DNA of 64,000 nt. It comes from Saccharum officinarum. Its lineage: Eukaryota > Streptophyta > Magnoliopsida > Poales > Poaceae. The notes under the pieces were generated by a model that was given only the letters and a program-made list of their open reading frames with translations, was not told the DNA's origin and searched no databases. This document shows positions 49,081 through 61,599 of this stretch, in pieces. The position numbers and the translations under genes were made by a program. The DNA is taken from the NCBI GenBank assembly GCA_020631735.1, contig CM036188.1:11264214-11328213 (forward strand). Reading direction: 5' to 3'. Each line of letters starts with the position of its first letter. The stretch's first letter is position 1.

Positions 49081-50140
49081 TGATTAAGATTTTCAGCATG
49101 TTTCAAGGTATTCTCAGCTCTAACTAGGTATCTGACAAGGTAGCAAGTTATTCCTTTGTCCACTGAATACTTTTGTAGATTTGATTTTGCGCCATCCTTT
49201 TGATTGAGTTAGATAAACTAGTGTTGGAGTTTTTGTATTCTTTTTTTTCCCAATATAAGAAGATTGGTAATGATCACTGAAAGGTTTCCTTGTGTGTTGT
49301 TTGAAATTATAGGTTGTTGTCTCTTTTGACTTGCTAAGGTTCTAAGTCATGTTTCTAGGTTCGAAACAAATTCTCGCTTCTACCGTCTTCGTTCTGTTCA
49401 TCGTCCCCTTAATGATTCAGCGGCAGGATACATAGATTGGAGATGGACACGGTTGTGTCAAGGACCTCTCTGAGCTTATACATTTATTTTGTGTTTCTTA
49501 GGGCCCCTGGTAAGAATGTGGAAAAGAAAAAAAAAATTGATACAACCAATGATAAGTTCATCATAGTCAACTGGCCTAGGGATCAGTGCCATCCATTTGC
49601 GGACTTGATCTCATCATCCAATTCAAAATTGGAATGGCTTGTGAATGTTGATTAAGTTCTGTATAATATGTGGCTTGGATTGATGGCAGTGCATATAATA
49701 GCTACATGTGTTTGTAAGGCATGAAATAAATAAATACTTGTGAATGCAGAGTAGCAAATTAAAGCTACTAGCTGGTTAACGTATCAGTTGTACCTGATAA
49801 TGGGCTTGGAATGGATTAATTATTACCCTATATATATTTCTATGACTAAGTTCAGTCGTCGATAATTTTTGGTAAGCATTGACTACATGCCAAGAAAGTA
49901 TGCAGTAGAAGGCATAGCCAAAGCCCAAAAGAAGATCTGAAACGGGGATTTTCAAGCATTACTATAGTCCCAAAATTGAAGCGAAGTAGCCAGGCAGTAA
50001 ATAGCAAATTTAGCCAGTAATCATTGTCATCTAAACTAAACAGTATGGACGGGAGATGTCTATTGATATACAAGCGTATATTGCTATATCAGGAGGCTAC
50101 CTGCAGGCCGGTGTTCTAGTTTCAGAGCTTCCCCTTGGCC
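49081..50140. other. Host-like spacer (right arm)
   Basis: Mirror of 10641-11699. It lies upstream of the truncated host gene. A 72-residue frame at 49437-49655 has no recognisable domain. Confidence 0.4.
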
Positions 50141-50147
50141 TATATAA
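50141..50147 (+). promoter_or_regulatory. TATA box of the truncated host gene (right arm)
   Basis: TATATAA, 129 bp before the ATG at 50270, in a typical plant core-promoter arrangement with a CT-rich leader. Confidence 0.65.
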
Positions 50148-50269
50148 ATCCCCGCCTGCAGACTTCCCTTCCATCAACCAACCCATCCATCAGCTCTTCG
50201 ATCATTAGTTCAATAACTACTAGCTATCTATAGCTAGATTTCTTGCTTGCTTAGTTCCACCCTTCACCA

Positions 50270-50540
50270 ATGGCCGCTGTCACCACCGTCCGTGACGTCC
50301 TGTACCGCTACACCTTTGCCCACGCCGTATACGAGCGCTTGATCAGCGATTGCGCCTGCCACCCGCAGGTGGCACGGAACGCCGTGGCGCTCCTGCTCTG
50401 TTTTGATCGGGCCACCAACCAGGTTATCTCCCGCCTACAGGGCATGAGCACCACCTGCCTAGGCCACCTGGTCACCGAGGCCAGCTGCGTCATCCGCTGC
50501 CTTAACATGAGGAACCTCCTCGCCGGCCCACCAACCCCGC
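50270..50540 (+). pseudogene. Host gene truncated by element B (right arm)
   Basis: ATG at 50270 opens about 90 codons (MAAVTTVRDVLYRY … RNLLAGPPTPL) before the B LTR begins at 50541. The LTR then supplies SYPVF-type residues and a stop at 50558-50560. The reading frame and promoter are intact on this side, so a short fusion protein could still be made. The family is not recognised; the protein is small, Ala/Leu/Cys-rich and has no obvious signal peptide. The LTR insertion is common to both arms and so precedes their separation. Confidence 0.7.
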
Positions 50541-53412
50541 TGTCATACCCGGTTTTCTAAAGAACAAAACCAGGCTAATCATATGTGTGCCCAGGAAGTC
50601 CATACATATGCCAGAATGAAAAAGTATCAGAAACAATGATATTATATAACGTATACATAGCTATATTAACACTTACATCAGAGTATCGCGGAACGGTGAC
50701 TAAACTTCGGGCTCTATTCTTCTCAGGGACGGCTGACTGGGGGTAACATATGCCTAGCACTTCTACTAGTCTTCTGGAAACTCCACTACACCTTTGTCCT
50801 TTTTCCGAGTAGCATCTTATTACACACTGGAGTGTTGGGGAAATAGCAAGAGTGAGTCCATGTCGAACTCAACAAGTATAACACAGGGTTCATGAGGCTC
50901 AAAAAGGCTAGACACTGTTTATCTGCGTTTAGCTTTTAATCATCATATAATTAGCAATTGAGTAGCATCAAGGTAATCCAAATCCCATTAATGAATCAAT
51001 GATCAATTGTAATAAGGATAATGAATAGCATTAACATGAGCATAATAATAATCAACAATAATTAAGCATGATATAACAATGGTGATCAACTATTCTGTAA
51101 GAATCCCTAAGGCCGCTCGTATCCGTGAGCACGGCTAGTATACCAGTTTTTAACTCTGCGCAGAGGTGTACACTTTCACTGTGAGTCATGATTTCCAAAT
51201 GCATGGGTTTGCAAGGCCCAAAACATCAGAGACCATATAAAGCCATTCAAAAGTTCGTCTAACAAGTTAGGGCCATTAGATTCACTCGGCAGGCAGATGT
51301 AGAACCCCCCCTTCCCTGTGGCACAACAACCGCAGCCTATACACACTAGGCCAGGGGCTCGCACTACACCCAACGTGGCAAGCCATTCTTACGCCATTTA
51401 AGGTAACCTCTAACAAGCTAGAAAAGGTCTCTTGAACAACTAGAGCTAGAGCCATATAGCCCTCACAGCTGTACTGTATGTCCCGGTTATCACTTACAGG
51501 TAAGTCCTTACGGAGAGAAACTAGAGCAACAATATAACCCCTTGCTCTAGCCCCCTTTTCAACAGTAATAAAATCGTCTTAATGGTTGGTTGCTTAATCC
51601 ATTAGTCAAATTACAAGATCATTGTTCATAATTAAGCACTAGCAATAGCTACCCAAATGCATCCCAAAGGTTGACAAGGAAACAAGATTTCAATAGCTAA
51701 GTTATAATCTCTATGGTTGTCAAGGAAGACACATGCATATGTATAATAATTTCAGTGAATAGGTAACAAGGATGGTCCCATGTTATACTTGCCTTAATCA
51801 AAGCTTTCCTGATGATACTGCTGGTCTGGCTCAAAATAATACTCTTGATCGTCAAGAAACTGCTCACCGTCTATACTCGATCATCAAGCACCAACACACA
51901 ATCATCCGAGCAACCATACACTAAGCAAACAAAGAGACATAATTAAAACAGTACACAAACAGCAGCAAAACAGTATAAAAAGTTTGTAAAACTCTTCTAC
52001 ATGTTACTACGATCACACAGACGTAAAGATCACAAAATTCAGATTTAAAACGTGAAAGTTATGAATTTTCTAAGATTTCCTATAGATAAATAATTATTTT
52101 AATATAAACTCGAAAATTAAAATTTCCAAACCTACTGTACAGCTACACTAACATGTAGAGCTCGCAAATACAAACCTAACGCAACTTGAACGGATCAAAT
52201 CGGAGTTAAAACGAAGATTTTATGACCAAAACAGTCCTAGTGGCAAAACTGTAAATATCTGAAAACGTAGTTTTGACTTAACCGGGAGAGAATACGCTTT
52301 CAAAACGCAAAAACGTACTTTCAGTTTTACGCTATGGATGGCGGGTTAAATTCTGAAAAACTAAGGGGCTCTTTAAGAATTTTGCCACGCGAAGAGGTAA
52401 GTTCTAATATTGGCCGCTTATCCAAGATCGGACGGCCCACGTTTCTTCCAGAGGAGACCGGCGGCGCTTCCGCCGCCCCGCCCCAACCCCACGGCGGCGC
52501 CATGGCCGGCGGCTCGCCGAACATGCCAAACCCGCCCTAGACTTCACCAAAAGATGCGTGGTTGGTACCAATCGAACGGGAAGCTCAATGCGATCTCACC
52601 TAGGGCTCCAAGACGGTCAATCACGGCACGGGAACGACAGGCGGCTCCAAAAGGTGGGCGGCTTAGCTCCTTCACACGGTAAGAACACAACACGACCTTA
52701 ACTTCAAAATTGATAGCACAAATTGAGTCACAACAACGAAGTAAAGCTAATAGAGCAACTTACAGCGACTAGAACGCGAAGTAGCCGACGAATTCGCCCC
52801 CACCGCGGCTTCTAGGGTTCAAAGGCGCGGCAAGGGAAACTACAACCCAAAATCCAAATAAAAAGGGTAAGGAAGGTGCGGTTCTAGCTTATATAGGATA
52901 GTGACATGATCAATTTGGAAAGGGACCCCCTTGATTCACGGATTCGGTTGCGGTTCGAAGATGGAATTCGTGACCGGCTCGGTTACGGGAGATGGGAGAA
53001 GCATCCGACAGCCGGGACCCACTTCTCAGCGGAAGAAAGGAGGGAGGGGCGCGACTGCTGGCTCGGCTGGCTCGGGCTGCTCGTCTGCTCGTCTGCTGGG
53101 CCGATGCGGCGCTGGGCCGGCCCACCCAGTGGCTCGCGCGGAAAAGAACTCGGGCCGTCGGTCAGCTGGGCTGCCGGGCCAATCAGGTAAGAAGGTAAGT
53201 TGTTTTTTTTCTTTCTTTTCTTTATTTGTTTATTTAGCAAACTATTCCAAATAAATTTTTTCAAGCCAAATCAAAATAAAATAAAATAAAACCACTTCTC
53301 AAAATAAATAAATGCAACAGCATGAATGCAACACCAAAAATTCTTTTTAAAATTTTAATTCCCTTTCTCTAAATTATTTAAAATTTATTACTCCTAAAAT
53401 TTGAGTGTTACA
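50541..53412 (-). mobile_element. 3' LTR of element B (right arm)
   Basis: Same boundaries and length (2,872 bp) as 7368-10239, in reverse orientation. The plus-strand left end TGTCATACCC joins the host gene; the right end (TGTTACA) joins the B polypurine tract. Confidence 0.9.
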
Positions 53413-53457
53413 AATTCTACCCCCCTTAAAAGAATCTCGTCCTCGAGATTGGACTGC

Positions 53458-54211
53458 TTACTCAAACAACTGCGGATATGATTTCCTCAATTCATCCTCT
53501 CTTTCCCAAGTTGCCTCTGCCTCTGAATATCGATTCCACTGTACTTTACACATCTTAATAATCCGACTTCGAGTAACTCTCTCAGCAGTCACTAAAATCT
53601 TGATCGGAAACTCTTCATATGTAAGATCCTCCTTAACAGTCAACTCTTCTAAAGGTATCTGCTCCTCAGGCACCCGTAAACACTTCTTAAGTTGTGAAAC
53701 ATGGAACACATCATGCACTCCAGTTAAATTCTCAGGCAACTCCAACTGATAAGCAACTTCCCCACATCTAGTAATAACTTTAAATGGTCCAACATACCTT
53801 GGTGCTAATTTGCCTTTCATGTTAAACCTCTTCACACTTCTCATTGGTGACACCTTCAAATAGACATAATCACCTACCTCAAAAACTAAATCTCTTCTTC
53901 TATTATCAGCATAACTCTTCTGACGAGACTGCGCTACTCTCAAATTCTCACGAATCACTCGCACTTGATCTTTTGCGTTTCTAAGAACATCTGTACCAAA
54001 CACCTGAGATTCACCTGTATGATCCCAAAAACAATGGAGTTCTACACTTACGTCCATACAAAGCTTCAAACGGTGCCATCTTAAGACTCTGTTGATAACT
54101 ATTATTGTAAGAAAATTCTGCATAAGGCAAACTCTTATCCCAACTAGTTCCATATTGCAATGCACAAGCTCTCAACATATCCTCTAATACCTGGTTGGTC
54201 CTTTCAGTCTG
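53458..54211 (-). pseudogene. Element B integrase end and chromodomain (right arm)
   Basis: Mirror of 6569-7322. It keeps CAG at the codon that is TAG in the left arm, but shares the extra base in the T/A run that shifts the frame (about 54027-54032). It ends at 54211, where the LTR of A begins. Confidence 0.88.
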
Positions 54212-57044
54212 TGTCACACCCATTTTTAAGGACAAAAATAGGATGCATAAAAGACTCATGTGCGCCCCAGGAAACAGTCGCACACATAAGTTGACAAATT
54301 ACAAAGTATCATCACAGTGCTTATTACATAACGAATAAGTATTTAAGACATAGTCTTGTAATAATAACTAATAGTAATTCTTCAGCGGAAACTCCACACA
54401 GGGACACGGTTGACTGGTTGACACCAAGACTAGTACTCATTCCGATAATCTTGCTCAATATCTTCATCTGTTATGGTGGAAATAGCAAGAGTGAGTCCAT
54501 GTCGAACTCAACAAATATAACACAGGGTTCATGAGGCTCAAAAAGGCTAGACATTGTTTAACTGCGTTTAGCTTTTAATCATATATTTGCAATTGAGTAG
54601 CATCAAGATAAACCACTTCCCATTAAAGAACCAATGATCAATTGTAATAAGGATAATGAATAGCATTAACATGAGCAAATAATAATCAACAATAATTTAG
54701 CATGATATAACAGTTATGATCAACTATTCCATAAGAATCCCCAAGGCCGCTCGTATCCGTGAGCACGGCTAGTATACCAGTTTTTAACTCTGCGCAGAGG
54801 TGTACACTTTCACTGTAAGTCATGATTTCCAAATGAGTGGGGAGATCAAGCCCAAACACCCAAGAACCATATAAAGCCACTCAAAAGTTCGTCTAACAAG
54901 TTAGGGCCATTAGATTCACTCGGCAGGCAGATGTAGAACCCCCCTTCCCTGTGGCACAACAACCGCAGCCTATACACACTAGGCCAGGGGCTCGCACTAC
55001 ACCCAACGTGGCAAGCCATTCTTACGCCATTTAAGGTAACCTCTAACAAGCTAGAAAAGGTCTCTTGAACAACTAAAGCCAGAGCCATATAGCCCTCACA
55101 GCTGTACTGTATATCCCGGTTATCACTTACAGATAAGTCCTTATGGAGAGAAACCAGAGCATCAAAATAATACACATGCTCTAGCCCCCTTTTAACAGTA
55201 ATAAAATCATCTTAATAGTTGATTGCTTAATCCATTAATCAAATTACAAGATCATTGTTCTTAGTTTAAGCACTAGCAGTAGCTACCCATATGCATTCCC
55301 AAGGTTGACAAGGAATCAAGATAACAATCACTAAGTTATAATCTCTAAGGTTGTCAAGGTAAGCACATGCATATGTATGACAATTCAATGTATAGGTAGC
55401 AAGGATAGTCCTGTGTTTTACTTGCCTTGATCAAAATTCTCCAAGTGATACTGCTGACTTGGCTCAAAGTAATACTCCGAATCGTCCAGATACTGCTCAC
55501 CTTCTATACTCGATCATCAATCAACAACACACATGCATCCAATCAAACAAACACGAAGCAAACAAAGAGATACAATTAGAACAGTACACCAACAGTAGCA
55601 AAACAGTAATAAAAGTTTATAAAACTCTTCTACACGTTTCTACGATCACACAGACGCAAAGATCACCAAATTCGGAGTTAAAACGTGAAAGTTATGAATT
55701 TTCTAAGATTTCCTATAGATAAATAATTACTTTAATATAAATTCGAAAAATAAATTGTCACAAACCTACTGTACAACTACACTAACATGTAGAGCTCACA
55801 AATACGAACCTAACGCAACTTGAACGGATCAAATCGGAGTTAAAACGAAGATTTTATGACCAAAACAGTTCTAGTGGCAAAACTGTAAATACCTGAAAAC
55901 GTATTTTTGACTTAACCGGGAGAGAATACGCTTCTAAAACGCGAAAACGCATTTTCCGACATACGCTATGGACCGCGGGTTGATAACTAAAAAGCTGAGG
56001 GTCTCTTTAACAAATTTACCCGCGAAGGGGTAAGTTCTAATCTGGGCCGTTGATCTCGATTTGGACGGATCGTGTTCATCAGCAACACTACAGTGCTCAT
56101 ACCGGTCTCCTCCCTCAAGTCCGGCCGGCGGCCCCCCATTACCGCCATGCCCACCTCGCCGGGAAAGTTCCGTCTCCCCTTTTCCGACCTCTACTTGATC
56201 CGCCACCAACTCAAATCGAAAGAGAAACTTCCCCCGAACTCGTCTACCTAGTTTAGGAAGACTGCTATAGCGCGGAAACGGAACGCGGCTAGGTTAGGGC
56301 GGCGACGCCATTGCCGGTGCACCCGAGCTCACCAAAACCACGATTCAAAGCATCTCAACACCAAAGAAGGGCACGAGAAGAAAGAGGAGAAGATTTGCGG
56401 GCTTACCAACGCGACGAATTAGCCTCCAAAGCACCCGAAAGCTCCTCCTACGAGCAACCGAACCTCCAACTTCCCCCAATCCCTAGCGCTCGGTTTCACG
56501 TGGTGGAACTCACGGTTTAGATGAAAAACGGAAATAGGAAGGTCAAGGCATCCTATTTATAGCTTCTATTTGCCGTGTTCGGGTGAGATTCTCCGGGAAA
56601 TCGCGAGAAAGGCGGCGGTGGTACTCCGGTTCGGAGTCCGGCTCGAGCACGGGAGGAGGAAGACGACTGACCACCGGGCCCCACCGGTCAGCGAAGCAAG
56701 GAGAAAACGCGCGGCTGCTGGCTTGGGCTGGCTCGGCTGCTGGGCCGGCCCACTCGGTCGCAGGCGCCGGCGCGGGGAAGAAAAGCAGGCCGTCCGTCGG
56801 CCTTCGGCCAATCAGGTAAGAAGGTAAGTTGTTTCTTTTTTTTCTTTTGTTTCTTTTCTTTTCTAATTTTCCAAACACATTTTCAAATCAAATTTTCCTA
56901 AACCAAATCAAATAAAACAAATATATCCACACCACAAAATAAAATAAATGCAACAGCATGAATGCATCACCAATAATTTTAAAATCTTAATTCCCTTTCT
57001 CTAAATTATTTAAAATTTATTACTCCTAAAATTTGGGTGTTACA
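54212..57044 (-). mobile_element. 3' LTR of element A (right arm)
   Basis: 2,833 bp, same as 3736-6568 inverted. Its flanks are B integrase on the left and the A polypurine tract on the right. Confidence 0.9.
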
Positions 57045-57088
57045 AATTCTACCCCCTTAAAAGAATCTCGTCCTCGAGATTGGACTGC

Positions 57089-59818
57089 TTACTCAAACAA
57101 CTGCGGGTATGATTTCCTCAATTCATCCTCTCTTTCCCAAGTTGCCTCTGCCTCTGAATATCGATTCCACTGCACTTTGCACATTTTAATAATCCGACTT
57201 CGAGTAACTCTCTCAGCAGTCTCTAAAATCTTAATCGGAAACTCTTCATATGTAAGATCCTCCTTAACAGTCAACTCTTCTAAAGGTATCTGCTCCTCAG
57301 GCACCCGTAAACACTTCTTAAGTTGTGAAACATGGAACACATCATGTACTCCAGATAAATTCTCAGGCAACTCTAATTGATAAGCAACTTCCCCACGTCT
57401 AGTAATAACTTTAAATGGTCCAACATACCTTGGTGCTAGTTTACCTTTCATGTTAAACCTCTTCACACTTTTCATAGGTGACACCTTCAAATAGACATAA
57501 TCACCTACCTCAAAAACTAAATCTCTTCTTCTATTGTCAGCATAACTCTTCTGACGAGACTGTGCTACTCTCAAATTCTCACGAATCACTCGCACTTGAT
57601 CTTCTGCGTTTCTAAGAACATCTATACCAAACACTTGAGATTCACCTGTCTGATCCCAGAACAATGGAGTTCTACACTTACGTCCATACAAAGCTTCAAA
57701 CGGTGCCATCTTAAGACTCTGTTGATAACTGTTATTGTAAGAGAATTCTGCATAAGGCAAACTCTTATCCCAACTAGTTCCATATTGCAATGCACAAGCT
57801 CTCAACATATCCTCTAATACCTGGTTGGTCCTTTCAGTCTGTCCATCTGTCTGTGGATGATATGCTGTACTAAAATTCAATTTTGTTCCCAATGATTCAT
57901 GCACAGCTTTCCAAAAATGCGACGTAAACTGCGATCCTCGATCAGATACAATCTTCTTTGGTACTCCATGCAAACAGACTATTCTCTCCATATACAACTC
58001 TGCCAATTTTGGTTCATGGTAAGTAGTCTTAACTGGTATAAAATGAGCAACTTTAGTTAACCGATCTACTATCACCCAAATAGAATCATAACCTCTCTGA
58101 GTACGCGGTAACCCTACTATAAAATCCATACCAACTTCCTCCCACTTCCATTCAGGAATCTTCATTGGTTGCAACAATCCCGCAGGTCTCTGATGCTCTG
58201 CTTTCACCCTCTGACAAGTGTCACACAAAGCCACATACTCAGCCACATCTTGCTTTAATCCAACCCACCAATATTTCTGTTTCAGATCCAAATACATCTT
58301 AGTACTACCAGGATGAATAGAATAAGCTGACTCATGAGCTTCGCGAAGAATTGCCTGTCTAACAGTTTGATCCTCAGGTACACACAGCCTCTTTCGAAAC
58401 CACAAAATTCCATTATCATCCATTCGAAAGCCTGGTGACTTACCAATCACTATATCTTCCGCTATCTTCTTTAGTTTCTCATCCTTCAACTGACCCTTGT
58501 AGATTTCTTGCTCTAAGGTAGGCTCTATCACTAATTCCATTGTATTAGTAACAATGCCCAAATTCAAATATTCAAATTCAGCACATAACTCACTAGTCAT
58601 AGACAACGTCCGTATCTCATTGGCATAACTTTTCCTACTAAGAGCATCAGCTACTACATTAGCCTTACCAGGATGATAGTGTATCTCAATATCATAATCC
58701 TTAATCAACTCCAACCATCTGCGTTGCCTCAAATTCAGATCTGACTGAGTGAAAATATACTTCAAACTCTTATGATCAGTGTATATATCACTCTTATGTC
58801 CAATCAAATAATGTCTCCAAATCTTTAAAGCATGAACTACAGCTGCTAACTCCAAATCATGTGTAGGATAATTCAACTCATGCTTTCTCAACTGCCTAGA
58901 TGCATAAGCCACAACTCTACCTTCTTGCATAAGAACACATCCCAAACCTTGACGAGAGGCATCACAATAAATAGAAAACTTCTTACTCAAATCTGGCAAA
59001 ACCAAAACAGGCGCTGTAGTCAACCTCTTCTTCAATTCCTCAAAACTAGCTTGACATTTATCTGACCACACAAACTTGGCATTCTTCTCTAACAGAGATG
59101 TCATAGGTTTAGCAAGTTTAGAAAACCCTTCAATGAACCGTCTGTAATATCCAGCTAATCCCAAGAAACTACGAATCTCGCTAACATCAATAGGTGGTTT
59201 CCAATTTAATACATCCTTTACTTTACCTAGATCCACTGATATCCCTCCATTAGAAACAATATGACCAAGGAAAGAAACTTCCTTCAACCAAAACTCACAT
59301 TTACTTCGCTTCGCATACAGTTTATGCTCTCTAAGTTTCTGCAATACCAACCACAAATGTTCAGCATGCTCTTCCTCCATCTTGGAAAATACCAGTATAT
59401 CATCAATAAATACCACCACAAACTTATCCAAATATTCCATAAACACCTTATTCATCATGTACATAAAGTATGCAGGTGCATTGGTCAATCCAAATGACAT
59501 AACAGTATACTCATACAATCCATACCTTGTAGTAAAAGCTGTCTTTGGAATATCAGAAACACGAATCTTCAACTGATGATAACCAGAACGTAAATTAATC
59601 TTAGAGAACATACAAGCACCTCTCAACTGATCAAACAAGTCATCAATCCTGGGCAAAGGGTACTTATTCTTGATAGTTACCTCATTTAGTGACCGGTAAT
59701 CAACACACATCCTCTGACCGCCATCTTTCTTATCAAGAAAAATAACTGGTGCTCCCCAAGGTGATGAACTAGGTCTAATAAAACCTTTATCTTGTAATTC
59801 TTTAATTTGTTTCCAAAA
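57089..59818 (-). CDS. Element A pol: RT-RNase H-integrase-chromodomain, long open frame without gag or protease
   Basis: The frame is open for about 910 codons from 59818 to the TAA at 57089-57091, with the first Met at 59708-59710. Domains in order: reverse transcriptase ([29 protein letters not shown]), RNase H ([24 protein letters not shown]), integrase zinc region ([21 protein letters not shown]), core ([27 protein letters not shown]), GPY/F-like module and chromodomain tail ([18 protein letters not shown]). The first RT catalytic Asp is Asn: [11 protein letters not shown], codon AAT at 59594-59596, versus [11 protein letters not shown] in C. Upstream, the frame joins the pre-gag spacer at 59819/59820, so gag and protease are deleted. 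No normal start remains. It is open but very probably not functional. Confidence 0.88.
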   Translation of the reverse strand, partial: FWKQIKELQDKGFIRPSSSPWGAPVIFLDKKDGGQRMCVDYRSLNEVTIKNKYPLPRIDDLFDQLRGACMFSKINLRSGYHQLKIRVSDIPKTAFTTRYGLYEYTVMSFGLTNAPAYFMYMMNKVFMEYLDKFVVVFIDDILVFSKMEEEHAEHLWLVLQKLREHKLYAKRSKCEFWLKEVSFLGHIVSNGGISVDLGKVKDVLNWKPPIDVSEIRSFLGLAGYYRRFIEGFSKLAKPMTSLLEKNAKFVWSDKCQASFEELKKRLTTAPVLVLPDLSKKFSIYCDASRQGLGCVLMQEGRVVAYASRQLRKHELNYPTHDLELAAVVHALKIWRHYLIGHKSDIYTDHKSLKYIFTQSDLNLRQRRWLELIKDYDIEIHYHPGKANVVADALSRKSYANEIRTLSMTSELCAEFEYLNLGIVTNTMELVIEPTLEQEIYKGQLKDEKLKKIAEDIVIGKSPGFRMDDNGILWFRKRLCVPEDQTVRQAILREAHESAYSIHPGSTKMYLDLKQKYWWVGLKQDVAEYVALCDTCQRVKAEHQRPAGLLQPMKIPEWKWEEVGMDFIVGLPRTQRGYDSIWVIVDRLTKVAHFIPVKTTYHEPKLAELYMERIVCLHGVPKKIVSDRGSQFTSHFWKAVHESLGTKLNFSTAYHPQTDGQTERTNQVLEDMLRACALQYGTSWDKSLPYAEFSYNNSYQQSLKMAPFEALYGRKCRTPLFWDQTGESQVFGIDVLRNAEDQVRVIRENLRVAQSRQKSYADNRRRDLVFEVGDYVYLKVSPMKSVKRFNMKGKLAPRYVGPFKVITRRGEVAYQLELPENLSGVHDVFHVSQLKKCLRVPEEQIPLEELTVKEDLTYEEFPIKILETAERVTRSRIIKMCKVQWNRYSEAEATWEREDELRKSYPQLFE

Positions 59819-59819
59819 A

Positions 59820-60511
59820 CACAGAAGATGAAATTCAGTACAATCCGAGATGATGTATTCAATAGATAAGCAAAATCTGATTTTTCTGGGCGAACTCCAA
59901 TTTCATCAACTCAGTAAAACTGTCATATCTCGAGCTACAGACGTCCAATTCAGATGATCTTTACATGGTTGGAAAGCTTACAAAATTATCTACAACTTTT
60001 ATTCACAACACTTTTTCTGATTCTGTCAATAAATTGGCCAAAAACTGAACTTAACCGAAACTATTTCAGAATTCCAGACTGTGCAGTAACTCCAACTTGG
60101 AACAGGTATATCTCTTAGCTCTTAATAGATATTAAAGTGATTCTTATGGGGTTGGAAAGATATAGAAGTCTGATTATTTCCAGTAAAATTTCTTAAATTT
60201 CTCATGAACGGATTTTAAATTATTTCTAAAACATCCCAGACTGATCCAAAAATCAGCAAAGGACAGAACTAAGTTAACCTCATATTCAACTAATACATTT
60301 TGATCAAACTTAATATTCTTAACCATAGAACTTGTAGGCATGTCTACAAAACTCCAGCACACATTACAAAGATCCAAATCACACATTATCATAATAACAA
60401 TCCATCAATCACATAATTGTTCACACCACAAACTGACTCTTAAAACAATCCAAACTTAAAATTAACTCGCAACTACTATCGTTCCTATTACATAGGGATT
60501 TTTCCTATTTC
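59820..60511 (-). other. Pre-gag spacer of element A
   Basis: Non-coding. It contains GGTTGGAAAGCTTACAAAAT and CTCGAGCTACAGACGTCC near 59930-59985, matching the C and B spacers. It is joined on the left to pol by the gag-protease deletion. Confidence 0.6.
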
Positions 60512-61216
60512 CTAATTAAGCTTCTCATAAATCTTGGGATGACCTAACTCCGCCCTTAATTGGTCAATCTCCTTATAAGCTTGCTCCTTAAGTTCTTTTT
60601 CCTTCAGCAACTCATCCTTCAAATCCACCTCATGGAGAGCCAATTCACGAGCTAATCCCACCGTAGCTTGTAAAGTCAAGGAGGAATCATCTGCAGGCGG
60701 CACAGTCCAAATACCCTTGTCATGTAAGAAACAAGGAAAATGCCGGAGTGCACCCTTTAACGTCTTGTCCGAGCGTAGACCATGGTAGTAAACAAATGCA
60801 TTGAAAGCGACATCCTCCATGCTTATCTCCACGGTTGCCCGGCTCACTCTGGTAATGAACTTTGACTCCACCTTAGACTCCTTAGTGGTAGGATCCCTTT
60901 TCTTAACCCATAACTCCGTTTCCCAATAGGAATCCATCCATGGATGACTATACTCTGCACTGCGATACTCCAACGTAGCTTCCCAGTCGTAGTAGTAGTT
61001 GTCCAAGGTTCTTGTCAACATGTCATGGAAGAAAGCATCAGCTTTAGGAACCATGATATGAAACTTCGTAGTCCACCCCATAACTACATTCTCCATTGGT
61101 GTATCACCAACTCTTGATTCCGCATCAGATAGCTCTTGATCACCATCTTCATACGACTCCTGAGGTTTGAAACGGGCAACGTACTGTGCAGCTGACAGAC
61201 GGGGATAAGGAGACAT
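60512..61216 (-). CDS. Intact extra ORF upstream of gag position in element A (234 aa)
   Basis: The ATG is at 61214-61216, about 175 bp after the primer-binding site, and the stop at 60512-60514. The protein starts MSPYPRLSAAQYVARF and has an acidic segment (EDGDQELSDAESR), a central region GWTTKFHIMVPKADAFFHDML, DNYYYDWEATLEYRS and VEISMEDVAFNAFVYYHGLR, and a charged coiled-coil-like C-terminus (LLKEKELKEQAYKEIDQLRA, ending KIYEKLN). It aligns with the C/C' upstream ORF at GWT.K, the ATxExSxEDxAF…GLR block, HFP/YFP and the IDxLRA…KIYE end. No known domain or catalytic motif is recognised. It is the only undamaged copy of this gene in the window, although the element lacks gag. Confidence 0.8.
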   Translation of the reverse strand: MSPYPRLSAAQYVARFKPQESYEDGDQELSDAESRVGDTPMENVVMGWTTKFHIMVPKADAFFHDMLTRTLDNYYYDWEATLEYRSAEYSHPWMDSYWETELWVKKRDPTTKESKVESKFITRVSRATVEISMEDVAFNAFVYYHGLRSDKTLKGALRHFPCFLHDKGIWTVPPADDSSLTLQATVGLARELALHEVDLKDELLKEKELKEQAYKEIDQLRAELGHPKIYEKLN

Positions 61217-61390
61217 CTACAAGATTTAGACATAGATTAGATAGAATCAATGTATTTTTGCAATAGAATAAAGTAGAGGAAGCATAAAACTTTAGTAATT
61301 AACAAGGTGAAAAGAGAAAGCATGAATTAAGTGAAGTATGGATGCTATTAACGACCATTCTAACTAGGCTCGCGTCCTACAGTCAACACG

Positions 61391-61402
61391 GCTCTGATAC
61401 CA
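61391..61402 (-). other. Primer-binding site of element A
   Basis: The plus strand GCTCTGATACCA equals TGGTATCAGAGC on the element strand, 3 bp from the LTR end at 61406. Confidence 0.9.
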
Positions 61403-61405
61403 ATC

Positions 61406-61599
61406 TGTCACACTCATTTTTAAGGATAAAAATAGGATGCATAAAAGACTCATGTGCGCCCCAGGAAACAGTCGCACACATAAGTTGACAAATTACAAAG
61501 TATCATCACAGTGCGTATTACATAACGAATAAGTATTTAAGACATAGTCTTGTAATAATAACTAATAGTAATTCTTCAGCGGAAACTCCACACAGGGAC
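61406..61599 (-). mobile_element. Residual 5' LTR of element A (about 194 bp)
   Basis: Matches 54212-54405, the last part of the A LTR, then switches abruptly to element B integrase at 61600. A deletion has removed about 2.6 kb of the 5' LTR together with the left target duplication. Confidence 0.88.
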
